Shown here: one piece after another, positions 42,976-51,900 of the stretch | Layout of the letters: each line of letters begins with the position of its first letter | Position numbering within the stretch: position 1 is the stretch's first letter | Assembly: GCA_020638195.1 (NCBI GenBank) | Contig: JACKJC010000002.1 | Location: 372,001-436,000, forward strand | Direction of reading: 5' to 3' | DNA from: Methylobacteriaceae bacterium | GTDB lineage: Bacteria > Pseudomonadota > Alphaproteobacteria > Rhizobiales > Beijerinckiaceae | DNA length: 64,000 bases | Translations under genes and position numbers: made by a program | The notes under the pieces: model-generated | Databases searched by the model: none | Told to the model about the DNA's origin: nothing | The model's input: the letters and a program-made list of their open reading frames with translations, nothing else

Positions 42976-45279
42976 ATGAAGCCCAAGAAATTCGGCATTG
43001 GACAATCGGTGCGACGCGTCGAGGACCAGAAATTCATCACGGGCGCCGGGCGTTACAACGCCGATGCGCTGCCGGCCGATCGGCTGACGGCCGTTTTCCT
43101 GCGCTCGCCGCACGCCAATGCGCGCATCGGCGCGATTGACGCCAGCGCGGCCAAGGCCATGCCCGGCGTCGCGCTGATCCTGACCGCCGTCGATGTCGGA
43201 CATCTCAAGCAATTGCCGTGTCTCGCGCCGATGCCGAATGCCGACGGTAATGAAATGGCGCAACCCGACTATCCGCTTCTGGCGCGTGATCGCGTGCGGC
43301 ATGTCGGCGACGCGGTGGCGATGATTGTCGCCGACAGCGAGGTTCTCGCGCGCGATGCGGCCGAAGCGATCCATGTCGAATATCACCCCGAGCCCGCCGT
43401 CGTCGGCTCGAAGGCCGCGCTCGAAAAAGGAGCGCCGCTCGTGTGGCCGGACTACAAGACGAATCTCGCTTTCGAGAACGCCGTCGGCAAGGCGGAGGAT
43501 GTCGATCCGATCTTCGCGAGCGCTGCACGGGTCTGTTCTGTCGAGATCGTCAACCAGCGGCTCGTCGCCAATTTCATGGAGCCGCGCTCGGCCTGCGGCG
43601 AATACGACGCCACGACGCAACGTTTCACGCTGACGACGTCGAGCCAGGGCGTAAACGGCTTGCAGGAGTCCGTGTCGGGCGTACTCGGCATCGAGCCTGC
43701 GAACCTGCGCGTCGTCACGCACGACGTCGGCGGCGGCTTCGGCACGAAGACGTTCATCTACCGTGAATATCCGCTGGTGCTCGAAGCGGCGAAACGCTGC
43801 GGTCGCGCGGTCGGCTGGGTCGCCGATCGCTCCGAACATTTTCTCGGCGACGCGCAGGGGCGCGACAACATCACGAAAGCGGAGATGGCGCTCGACAAGG
43901 ACGGCAAGTTCCTCGCAATGCGCGTGCATATCCTCGCCGATCTCGGCGCCTATCTCTCGCAGTATGGGCCCTACATTCCCTGGCTCGGCGCGACGATGGC
44001 GACCGGGCCCTACGACATTCCGAAAGTGCATGCGCTGTGCACGGCGGTCTATACGCATTCGGTGCCGGTCGACGCCTATCGCGGCGCAGGGCGGCCGGAG
44101 GCGGCCTATGTGCTGGAGCGCCTCGTCGACGTCTGCGCGCGCGAGACCGGTATTCCGCGCGAGGAAATTCGTGCGAAGAATTTCATCAAGCCGACACAGA
44201 TGCCTTATTCGACGCCGACTGAACGCGTATTCGACGTCGGCGAATTCGAAGCGGCCATGCGCAAGGCGCTCGAAAAAGCCGAGTGGTCGCGCTTCGCCGC
44301 GCGCCGTGAGGAAGCGAAGAAGCGTGGCAAGCTGCGCGGCATCGGGCTCGCGAGTTATATCGAATGCACGGCCTGGGGCGAGGGCGAGACCGGCACGGTC
44401 ACGCTCGACAAGGATGGCGGCTTCACCATCGTCATCGGTACTCAGTCGAACGGGCAGGGCCATGCGACCGCCTACGCGCAGATCGTGGCGCAGCATCTCG
44501 ACATCGATCCCGCCAAGGTGCGGATGGTGCAGGGCGACACCGACATTGTGAAGACGGGGGCGGGCACCGGCGGCTCTCGTTCCATTCCGGTCGGCGCCGT
44601 CATGGTGACGCGCGCCTCGGAGCAGCTCGCCGAGCAATTGCGCAAGCTGGCCGGCGAGGCGCTGGAGGTCGCGTCGGGCGATATCGAATTCGCCGATGGC
44701 GCGGCGCGCGTGATCGGCACGGATCGCACGATCAGCTTCGCCGACATTGCGAAACTGCCACAGGCCAAGCCCGAAATGCTGACCGGCGGCGGCGAGTTCG
44801 TGCCGCCGGACGCGACTTATCCGAACGGCACGCATGTCTGCGAACTCGAGATCGATCCAGAGACCGGCGAGACGCAGATCGTGCGCTACACGGTCTGCGA
44901 CGATTTCGGCATGACGCTCAATCCGCTGCTGTTGCAGGGGCAGGTGCATGGCGGCATCGCGCAGGGCGTCGGCCAGGCGCTGATGGAACAGACCGTCTAC
45001 GATCACGAGGGTCAGTTGCTGACGGCGAGCCTCATGGACTACCAGCTGCCGCGTGCGGAAAATCTGGTGAAGTTCGACTTCGAGACGCGCAACGTGCCCT
45101 CGACCACCAATCCGCTCGGCCTGAAGGGCGCGGGCGAGGCGGGGTCGATCGGCTCGACGCCGGCCGTGGTCAACGCCGTCATCGACGCGCTGTCGCTCTA
45201 TGGCGTCACCGCGATCGACATGCCGGCGACGCCATCGAAGATCTTTGGAAAAATTGCGGCGGCCGGGCGGGCGTCGTAA
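42976..45279 (+). CDS. Xanthine dehydrogenase-family molybdopterin-binding subunit, form II CoxL-like
   Basis: A 767-residue large subunit of a molybdenum hydroxylase. The active-site loop reads AYRGAGRPEA, the signature of form II CoxL-like proteins, in contrast to AYRCSFR of true aerobic CO dehydrogenase. The C-terminal GLKGAGEAGSIG carries the catalytic glutamate, and VGGGFGTK near residue 253 is a molybdopterin-cofactor motif. Form II proteins have uncertain substrates. The medium (FAD) and small (2Fe-2S) subunit genes, normally adjacent, are absent here. The cytochrome c and b561 genes lie downstream in the same direction. Confidence 0.9.
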   Translation: MKPKKFGIGQSVRRVEDQKFITGAGRYNADALPADRLTAVFLRSPHANARIGAIDASAAKAMPGVALILTAVDVGHLKQLPCLAPMPNADGNEMAQPDYPLLARDRVRHVGDAVAMIVADSEVLARDAAEAIHVEYHPEPAVVGSKAALEKGAPLVWPDYKTNLAFENAVGKAEDVDPIFASAARVCSVEIVNQRLVANFMEPRSACGEYDATTQRFTLTTSSQGVNGLQESVSGVLGIEPANLRVVTHDVGGGFGTKTFIYREYPLVLEAAKRCGRAVGWVADRSEHFLGDAQGRDNITKAEMALDKDGKFLAMRVHILADLGAYLSQYGPYIPWLGATMATGPYDIPKVHALCTAVYTHSVPVDAYRGAGRPEAAYVLERLVDVCARETGIPREEIRAKNFIKPTQMPYSTPTERVFDVGEFEAAMRKALEKAEWSRFAARREEAKKRGKLRGIGLASYIECTAWGEGETGTVTLDKDGGFTIVIGTQSNGQGHATAYAQIVAQHLDIDPAKVRMVQGDTDIVKTGAGTGGSRSIPVGAVMVTRASEQLAEQLRKLAGEALEVASGDIEFADGAARVIGTDRTISFADIAKLPQAKPEMLTGGGEFVPPDATYPNGTHVCELEIDPETGETQIVRYTVCDDFGMTLNPLLLQGQVHGGIAQGVGQALMEQTVYDHEGQLLTASLMDYQLPRAENLVKFDFETRNVPSTTNPLGLKGAGEAGSIGSTPAVVNAVIDALSLYGVTAIDMPATPSKIFGKIAAAGRAS

Positions 45280-45406
45280 CCAGTTCAAACTTGCGTGATT
45301 GCAAGGGTCGTCGACTTGATTGCCGTGCGCGCACGGATTCTACTGCGCATGCGCCTCCGTCGAGTTCGAGGCCGGGCGCTCACGCCCAAGCGAAGAGGAA
45401 TTGCTC

Positions 45407-45853
45407 ATGAAGTTGGTCTTCAGGACGATGTTGATTACGGCTGCGGCCGCCATCGCCATTTCTGGCGCCTACGCCCAGAGCGCGGCGATCGCCAAGCGCA
45501 AGGACATTCTCAAGGGCGTCGGCGATGCGACAAAGCCGGTCGCGGCCATGCTGAAGGGCGAAGCGCCTTTCGACAACGCGAAAGCGCAGAAGGCGCTGGC
45601 GACCTATGCGAGCGCCGCCAAAGAGCTGAAGGGCCTGTTCCCCGCGGATTCCAAGACCGGCGGCGACACGGCCGCGCTGCCGAAGATCTGGGACGAGAAG
45701 GCCAAGTTCGATGCGATCTTCGACAAGCTCGCCGCCGACGCCACGGCCGCCGCCGGCGCGATCAAGGACGAGGCGAGCCTGAAGGCGAATTTCGGCAAGG
45801 TTCTGGGCAATTGCAAAGCCTGCCATGACGACTACCGCGCGAAGAAGAGCTGA
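45407..45853 (+). CDS. Cytochrome c' / c556-type cytochrome
   Basis: A 148-residue exported cytochrome with a signal peptide (residues 1-22, cleavage after AYA), a four-helix-bundle-like body and a single haem site C-K-A-C-H at the very C-terminus (residues 137-141), the class II layout of cytochromes c' and c556. It starts at 45407 with GAAGAGG upstream. The next gene, cytochrome b561, begins 10 bases after its stop. The pair could link a membrane quinone-reactive cytochrome b to a periplasmic acceptor. Confidence 0.9.
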   Translation: MKLVFRTMLITAAAAIAISGAYAQSAAIAKRKDILKGVGDATKPVAAMLKGEAPFDNAKAQKALATYASAAKELKGLFPADSKTGGDTAALPKIWDEKAKFDAIFDKLAADATAAAGAIKDEASLKANFGKVLGNCKACHDDYRAKKS

Positions 45854-45863
45854 CGCGACGGAG

Positions 45864-46583
45864 ATGAACGCTCCTGTAGAAAAGCCGTCCGCCTCGGCGG
45901 CCGGCGCCAGGACGCTGGCTTGGGACGGGCCGACGCGACTTTTCAAATGGTCGCTCGTGCTGCTGGTCTTCGACGGCTGGCTGAGCAACACGGTCGGCGG
46001 GGCCTATCCCGCTTGGCACAAATGGAACGGTTATCTGGCGCTGACGCTGATCCTGTTCCGCGTGCTGTGGGGCTTCGTCGGGGGCTCGACGGCGCGTTTC
46101 ACGAATTTCATAGCGCTGCCCGGTCGTGCGTTCGCTTATCTTCGCGCGACGCTCGCGGGTCGGCCGCAAAAATATCTCGGGCACAACCCGCTCGGCGGCT
46201 GGATGGTGATGGCGCTGCTCGGCCTCGTTGGCCTGCAAGCGGTCTCCGGCCTGTTCGCGGCTGACGAGGACAGGCTCGTCATCGATGGGCCTTTCGTCAA
46301 ATTCGTCAGTGACGCCACCGTGTCGTTCGCTGCGAAATGGCATCATCGTATCTTCGATGCGATCGAAATTCTGGTCCTGCTGCATGTCGCGGCCAACCTG
46401 TTCGCGACCTTTGTGAAACGCGAACCGCTGATCCAGGGCATGGCGACGGGCTACAAGCCGGTCGAGCCCTACGCGGACGAGGCGCGCGCGCGGCCGGGGT
46501 CGTGGGCGGCGGCGGCGGTGTGTCTAGCGATTGCCGCTGCAGTCGTGTTCGGCGGGATTTTGGCGGCGGGCGGAAGGCTTTAA
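45864..46583 (+). CDS. Cytochrome b561 family protein
   Basis: A 239-residue membrane protein with about five spans. Haem-ligating histidines are likely in PAWHKWNGYLAL, KWHHRIFDAIEILVLLHVAAN. It matches the cytochrome b561/Ni-Fe hydrogenase b-type family, where an N-terminal WDGPTRLFKWSLVL segment is typical. It starts 10 bases after the cytochrome c' gene, so the two are surely co-transcribed. Such pairs move electrons between quinol and periplasmic cytochrome. What they serve here is unknown. Confidence 0.88.
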   Translation: MNAPVEKPSASAAGARTLAWDGPTRLFKWSLVLLVFDGWLSNTVGGAYPAWHKWNGYLALTLILFRVLWGFVGGSTARFTNFIALPGRAFAYLRATLAGRPQKYLGHNPLGGWMVMALLGLVGLQAVSGLFAADEDRLVIDGPFVKFVSDATVSFAAKWHHRIFDAIEILVLLHVAANLFATFVKREPLIQGMATGYKPVEPYADEARARPGSWAAAAVCLAIAAAVVFGGILAAGGRL

Positions 46584-46598
46584 GGCCTCGTCACGCGG

Positions 46599-46640
46599 GC
46601 ATCCTTCGAGACCGGCCTGCGGCCGCTCCCCTGGATGAGG
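46599..46640. repeat. Intergenic repeat
   Basis: GCATCCTTCGAGACCGGCCT and CCCCTGGATGAGG form the pattern CATCCTTCGAGAC...GATGAGG, also seen in part at 3705-3800. It fills the gap between the convergent cytochrome b561 and reductase genes. Confidence 0.55.
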
Positions 46641-46691
46641 ATTCAGGGGTAAGGCGCGCGAGCCAGAGAGAGCGTTTTGCTCGCGCCGCTC

Positions 46692-47729
46692 TCAATTAAC
46701 CCCGAGTTTCTTCTGCAGGCTCGTTGACGATGTCGTGTACTGGAAGGTCAGCTTCTTGTCGGGATAGACGTAGCGGTGGACCTTCTGGGCGGCCAGCGCG
46801 CCTTCGTGGAAGCCGGAGAGAATGAGCTTCAGCTTGCCGGGATAGGTGTTGATGTCGCCGATGGCGAAAATGCCCGGCGTCGACGTCTCGAATTTCTCCG
46901 TATCCGCCGGAACCAGGTTCTCGTGCAAGTTGAGCCCCCAATCCGCGATGGGGCCGAGCTTCATGGTCAGCCCGAAGAAGGGCATCATGCGCTCGCAGGC
47001 GACGTCGCGGGTCGTGCCGTCGTTGAGCTTGATGGTCGCGGTGTGCAATTCGCCGTTGTCGCCCGCGAGAGAGCCGACCTGGCCGATCACGAGGTCCATC
47101 TTGTCCTCGCGCACCAGTTCGCGCATGGCGTTGACCGAATGCGGCGCGCCGCGGAAATCGTCGCGGCGATGGACGAGCGTGATGCGCTTCGCGACGGGGT
47201 GCAGGTTCAGCGTCCAGTCGAGCGCGCTGTCGCCGCCGCCGACGATCATCACGTTCCTGTCGCGGAAGTCCTCCATGCGCCGCACGGCGTAGTGGACGGA
47301 CTTGCCCTCATAGGCGTCGATACCCGCGATCGGCGGCTTCTTGGGCTGGAACGAGCCGCCGCCCGCCGCGACGATCACGCATGTGCATTCGAAGGTCTTG
47401 CCGGCGTCGGTCTGCACCCGGAAGGCGGGCTTGTCGGCCGAGCCTGTCGACTCGAGCTCCGTCACCATCTCGCCGAAATGGTAGGTCGGGTGGAAGGGCT
47501 CGATCTGCTGCATCAGATTGTCGACCAGCCCCTGGCCGGTGACGACCGGAAAGCCCGGAATGTCGTAGATCGGCTTTTCCGGATAGAGCTCGGAGCACTG
47601 GCCGCCGGCGCGCGGCAGGATGTCGACGAGATGGGCGCGGATGTCGAGCAGACCCAGTTCGAACACCGCGAACAGGCCTGCGGGGCCTGCGCCGACGATG
47701 ACGACGTCGGTCTTGATGACTTCGCTCAT
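46692..47729 (-). CDS. Ferredoxin-NADP reductase, thioredoxin reductase-like type
   Basis: A 345-residue FAD enzyme. FAD-binding VVIVGAGPAGLFAVFELG is at residues 9-26, the NADPH motif VMIVGGGDSALDW near residue 160, and the GIFAIGDINTYPGKLKLILSG block near residue 285 closes the FAD site. It lacks the redox CxxC of thioredoxin reductases, which identifies the type II ferredoxin-NADP reductase (YumC/ONFR-like) group. It is downstream of a 2Fe-2S ferredoxin gene in the same direction, so the two probably form an electron chain NADPH - reductase - ferredoxin. The acceptor is not in the window. Confidence 0.93.
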   Translation of the reverse strand: MSEVIKTDVVIVGAGPAGLFAVFELGLLDIRAHLVDILPRAGGQCSELYPEKPIYDIPGFPVVTGQGLVDNLMQQIEPFHPTYHFGEMVTELESTGSADKPAFRVQTDAGKTFECTCVIVAAGGGSFQPKKPPIAGIDAYEGKSVHYAVRRMEDFRDRNVMIVGGGDSALDWTLNLHPVAKRITLVHRRDDFRGAPHSVNAMRELVREDKMDLVIGQVGSLAGDNGELHTATIKLNDGTTRDVACERMMPFFGLTMKLGPIADWGLNLHENLVPADTEKFETSTPGIFAIGDINTYPGKLKLILSGFHEGALAAQKVHRYVYPDKKLTFQYTTSSTSLQKKLGVN

Positions 47730-47753
47730 CTCGATCCTCTCTCAGCCGGGATC

Positions 47754-47818
47754 GCCGGCCTTCGGCCGGCTAAAGGAAGCTGGGATGCTGTACCGGGACT
47801 GCCGGCCTCCGGCCGGCA
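47754..47818. repeat. Two palindromes between ferredoxin and reductase genes
   Basis: GCCGGCC-TTC-GGCCGGC at 47754-47770 and TGCCGGCC-TCC-GGCCGGCA at 47800-47818, flanked by further GCCGGC sequence. Either may act as a transcription pause or mRNA-stability element between the two genes. Confidence 0.75.
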
Positions 47819-47854
47819 TTGGGGGCGCCGGCAGAAGGCCAGCGGTCCCGGATA

Positions 47855-48175
47855 TCAGCCCTGCTTGCCGGGGGTGTTGACGACCAGGCCGTCGAGGTCG
47901 GCGGTGACCTTGATCTGGCAGCTCAGGCGCGAGGTCGGCTTCACCTCGAAGGCGAAATCGAGCATGTCCTCTTCCATGGCGGAAGCCTTGCCGGTCTTCT
48001 CGAGCCAGGCGTCGTCCACATAGACGTGGCAGGTGGCGCAGGCGCAGGCGCCGCCGCATTCGGCCAGGATTTCGGGGATCGAGTTGCGGATCGCGGTTTC
48101 CATCACGGTCGAACCGACTTCCGCATCCACGGTGCGGGACTTGCCCTCGGAATCGACGAAGGTGATCTTGGCCAT
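47855..48175 (-). CDS. 2Fe-2S ferredoxin (putidaredoxin/adrenodoxin type)
   Basis: A 106-residue ferredoxin with cluster ligands in C40-x5-C46-x2-C49 (CGGACACATC) and a fourth Cys at residue 86 (RLSCQI). The spacing and the ACATCHVYVD context mark the adrenodoxin/putidaredoxin type used by P450 systems and Fe-S cluster assembly. It precedes the ferredoxin-NADP reductase gene with 125 bases of repeat-containing DNA between. No P450 gene is in the window. Confidence 0.94.
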   Translation of the reverse strand: MAKITFVDSEGKSRTVDAEVGSTVMETAIRNSIPEILAECGGACACATCHVYVDDAWLEKTGKASAMEEDMLDFAFEVKPTSRLSCQIKVTADLDGLVVNTPGKQG

Positions 48176-48309
48176 AGGCGGGAGCTTCCTTGCGCAGCGA
48201 AACGGATCGCGCCCCGAAACGGGCGCGGCGCTGTTCCCTTTATATGCATGGAAACGGTTTGGCGAGACCTCGGACGTCGCCTGCGGCGATCGGCCGGGCC
48301 TATAGCGCC

Positions 48310-48822
48310 TCAGGCCGTCAGCAGCTCGGCGATCGCCTCGTGCGCGGCCGCGACCGCGACCGACAGGACGCCGAGCGCCCGGGCGGGGTCCGCGCCGGCG
48401 CGGGCGTCGAGTTCGTAGGCCTCGGCGGCCGCGGCTACGCCGAAGGCGCCCACCGCGCGGGCCGACCCTTTCAGCGTATGGGCGAGGTCGGCGCGCCAGC
48501 GGGCTTCGGAAACAGGGCCGTCGGTCAGGCGCTCGACGATCTGGCGGGACTGGCGGTCGAAAAGGCGCAGGAGTTCGGATTCCAGGTCGCGCTCGCCGAA
48601 AGTCTGCCGGGCGAGGTGAACGAGGTCGATCGGGCGGTCGCCGGCGACGATCGGACGCTCGGCGGCGAGGCTCTCCGTCATGATGCGCGCGGGATTGGCC
48701 ACTTTACCCTCCACGATGTCTTTCCGATCGAAACGAACCAGCTGGCTTTCGCCTGCCATCTTTGAACGGAAAGACTGAATTGCGGTTGAATTCACGGGTT
48801 TGTCGATACACTTGCCGAACAT
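48310..48822 (-). CDS. Hpt domain (histidine phosphotransfer) protein
   Basis: A 170-residue protein with a C-terminal Hpt four-helix bundle. The phosphorylated His lies in LAHTLKGSARAVGAFG, the standard HxxKGxA motif. The N-terminal 60 residues are variable, and the real start could also be the ATG at 48759. It passes phosphate between receiver domains. No sensor kinase or response regulator lies nearby, so it is an orphan. It diverges from the giant coiled-coil gene with 149 bases between starts. Confidence 0.88.
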   Translation of the reverse strand: MFGKCIDKPVNSTAIQSFRSKMAGESQLVRFDRKDIVEGKVANPARIMTESLAAERPIVAGDRPIDLVHLARQTFGERDLESELLRLFDRQSRQIVERLTDGPVSEARWRADLAHTLKGSARAVGAFGVAAAAEAYELDARAGADPARALGVLSVAVAAAHEAIAELLTA

Positions 48823-48971
48823 GGTGAAGGCCGCGTTAACGACGTTTTCATCTTGGGCGGGCGCGCTGTTTCATTCAGAGTCTCTAAGAGTTAAAGTTAC
48901 AATTGGTTAACGGTTTCGCAGGCGGGCGGAATCCGTCCGGCGGCGACGGTCGCGAGTACGAGAGGCGTTTC

Positions 48972-51900
48972 ATGGCTACCCAACCCAAGCCCACCGATGC
49001 GGCCGACGCAGCTCTGTCGGCGATCGAAGAGGCCCTGAACCTGGGCCCGGTCGAGCAGGCCCCGGAGGCCGCGACCAAGGCGGGGAGCACGGACAAGCCG
49101 CTGAAGCTTCCGGAGATTTCGGCCGACGAGCTGGGCGCGGGAAAGTCCGGCAAAGGCGCGCCGCCCCCGCTGAAGATGCCGGAACCCAAAAACGGCGAGG
49201 CCAAGAGCGGCGAAGGCAAGAGCGGCGAGACCAGGGGCAGCGATGGCAAAGGCGCTGAAGCCAAGGGCGCCGAGATCAAGGGCGAGGCCCGTCCCGTCGC
49301 GCCGGCGACGCCTCCGGCCAATGACGATCGCCGTTCGGTCGGTCAGATCTTGCAGGCCATGCAGGTGCGTCCGTCGAAGGGCCCCTATGTCGCCGCGACG
49401 GTGGTCTCTCTCGTATGGGCGGGCCTTTGGTTCGCCTGGGCTATGGCCAATCGCGCGACGTTGTTGTCGGGCGACATAGCGCGGATCGAGCCCGCCATGG
49501 CGGCTCTCGCGCTCGTCGGCCCCGTCGCCTTCTTCTTCCTGCTCGCCGTTATCGCGCGCCGAGCGCAGGAGATGCGCCTGACCGCGCGCTCCATGAGCGA
49601 GGTCGCCGTGCGTCTCGCCGAGCCCGAGACGATCGCGACCGAACAGGTGATCACGCTGTCGCAGGCGATCCGCCGCGAGGTCGCCTCGATGGGCGACGGC
49701 ATCGAGCGCGCGCTCGCGCGCGCCAGCGAACTCGAGACGCTCGTGCGCTCCGAAGTCGCGACGCTCGAACGCTCCTACGCCGACAACGAGCGGCGCATCC
49801 GTACTTTGATCGACGATCTCTCGAACGAGCGCGAGGCCATCGTGCTCAACGCCGAGAAGGTGCGCAGCGCCATGACGGGCGCGCATGAAAATCTCGCCGA
49901 CACGCTCGCGACGACGTCGCTGAAGCTGGCGGAATCCGTCAGCGACGCCGGCGTGCGCGTCACGCAGTCCCTCGGCGCCAAGGGCGAGGAAATCTCGACC
50001 TCGCTCGGCCAGACCGGCGAGCGAATCCTGCTCGGTCTGACCACGCAGGGCGACCAGATCGTCGGCCGGCTGTCGGAAACCGGCATGCATGTCACCGGCC
50101 AGCTGACCGGCGCCAGCGAGGCCGTCGTCGGGCTTCTCACCTCCAAGGTGGAAGAAACGAGCGGCCGCCTGCGCGAGACCAGCGAGACACTGGCGCTCGA
50201 CCTGCAGGGGCGCAGCGAGGATATCGTCAAGCGCCTCGGCGCGCTCTCCGATACGATCGCGGGGACGCTCGACGGCCACGGCCGCGGTCTGGTCGACCGG
50301 CTTGCCGAAACCGGCGATCGCATTCACGAAACGGTCACCGTCAACGGCGGCGCGCTCGAAACCGCCTTGCGCGCGAGTGCGCAGCATCTGGTGGATTCGT
50401 TCGCCGAACACGGCGGCGCGCTGGAGGCGACGCTTCGGTCCAACGCGCAGACCCTGGCCGACACGCTGCAGACGCACAGCGGCGCGCTGGAGACCACCCT
50501 GCGGTCCGGCGCCGATCTGATTAGCGGAAAACTCGATACGCATGGTGACGCGCTGGAGGCGACGCTGCGTTCGACGACCGAACGGCTCGCCGACACGTTG
50601 CAGACCCATAACGGGTCGCTCGAGGACATGCTGCGCACCAATGCCGGGCGGCTGTCCGATTCCTTCGCGACGCACGGCGGCGCGCTGGAGACGGCGTTGC
50701 GTTCGAACGCGCAGGCGCTTGCCGATACGTTGCAGACGCACAGCGGTTCGTTCGAGGAGACGTTGCGCTCGAACACCGAGCGTCTGTCCGAGTCGCTGAC
50801 GACGCACGGCAGCGCGCTCGAATCGTCGCTGCGCTCAAACACGCAGCAGTTCACCGATACTCTGGCGACCCATGTCGCGGACGCCCGGCGCGCCTTCGAG
50901 GACAACAGCGAGCGCATGAGCTCCGTGCTCGCGGATTCGCACGAGAAGGCGCGCGCCGATCTCGAGCAGCAAGCCGAGCGCATCGTCACGCTCTATGTCG
51001 ACAAGACCGACGATGCGGTCAGCAAGCTCAGCCAGCACGCCGACGGGCTGCACGAGCGCCTGTCGGCCGCCACTGCCTCGGCTCAGGCCGCATTCACGCA
51101 GCACGGCGAGGCGCTGCACGAGCGCTTCGCGCAGACGACAGCCGACATACTCGGCGGGCTCGAGGATCGCACTGGCGGCATGGAGCGCCGCTTCGTCGCT
51201 TCCGCGGCCGAGGCCGCTCAGGCGCTGGGCGACCAGATCGAGGGGCTCACCGCCAATTTCCAGAGCGCGACCAGCAATGCGCTGAGCGGCATTCAAAACC
51301 GCGCGGGCGACCTGCACATGCGCTTCGCCGCGACGGCGACCGACGCCATCAACGCCATCGCCGGCCACGGAGATCGTCTCAACGAGACGATGGCGACGCG
51401 TTTCGCCGAATTCGCCGACACGCTCGGCCGGCACGAGGGCGAGGCGTCCGAGCGCCTGGTCGAACAGGGCCAGCGCATCGCCGCCGATCTGGCTGGCCGT
51501 CTCGAGACGGTCGAGGCGGGCATGGCCGCCAACAGCCGTTCAGTCGCCGAGCGGATCGACAATCGCACGGAGGAAGCGCGCGCCGCGATCGTCTCGCGCC
51601 TCGATGCCTTCGAGAGCGAATTCGCCGCGCGCAGCGAGGAAGCCGCCTCGCGCATCGGCCATAATTCGAAGGCGTTCCATGACACGCTCTCCGAAAGGCT
51701 GGAAGCCTTCGAGACGACGCTGCGCGCCCACGGCGGCCTTGCCGCGGATCGCATCAGCGAACATGCGCGCGGCTTCACCGACACAGTGTCGGGCCATCTG
51801 GACTCGATCGAAAAAGCGGTCACCGTGCATGGCGCGGCCTTCACCGATCAGCTCGCGGAACGCGCCGCCTCGATTTCTTCGGCGCTCTCCTCGCAGGTCG

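Noticed and set aside
42949..45288. A 779-codon open frame antisense to the CoxL-like gene.
   Set aside because: The plus strand codes a full molybdenum hydroxylase with all motifs; the antisense frame shows none.
45290..45305. Palindrome CTTGC-GTGATT-GCAAG upstream of the cytochrome c' gene as a possible FNR or Crp site.
   Set aside because: The half-sites are TTGC/GCAA rather than TTGA/TCAA, and a short stem after the CoxL gene is as likely.
48208..48227. Hairpin CGCGCCC-CGAAAC-GGGCGCG as a terminator for the Hpt gene.
   Set aside because: No T-run follows on the minus strand and it is 80 bases beyond the stop.
48891..48911. Two TTAA half-sites upstream of the GPR-like gene as a possible CtrA site.
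   Set aside because: The spacing between half-sites is 12, not the 7 bases of the CtrA consensus.
50343..50870. CRISPR-like array because of the regular 66-base period.
   Set aside because: The units are in-frame coding repeats without spacers; the period is 22 codons.
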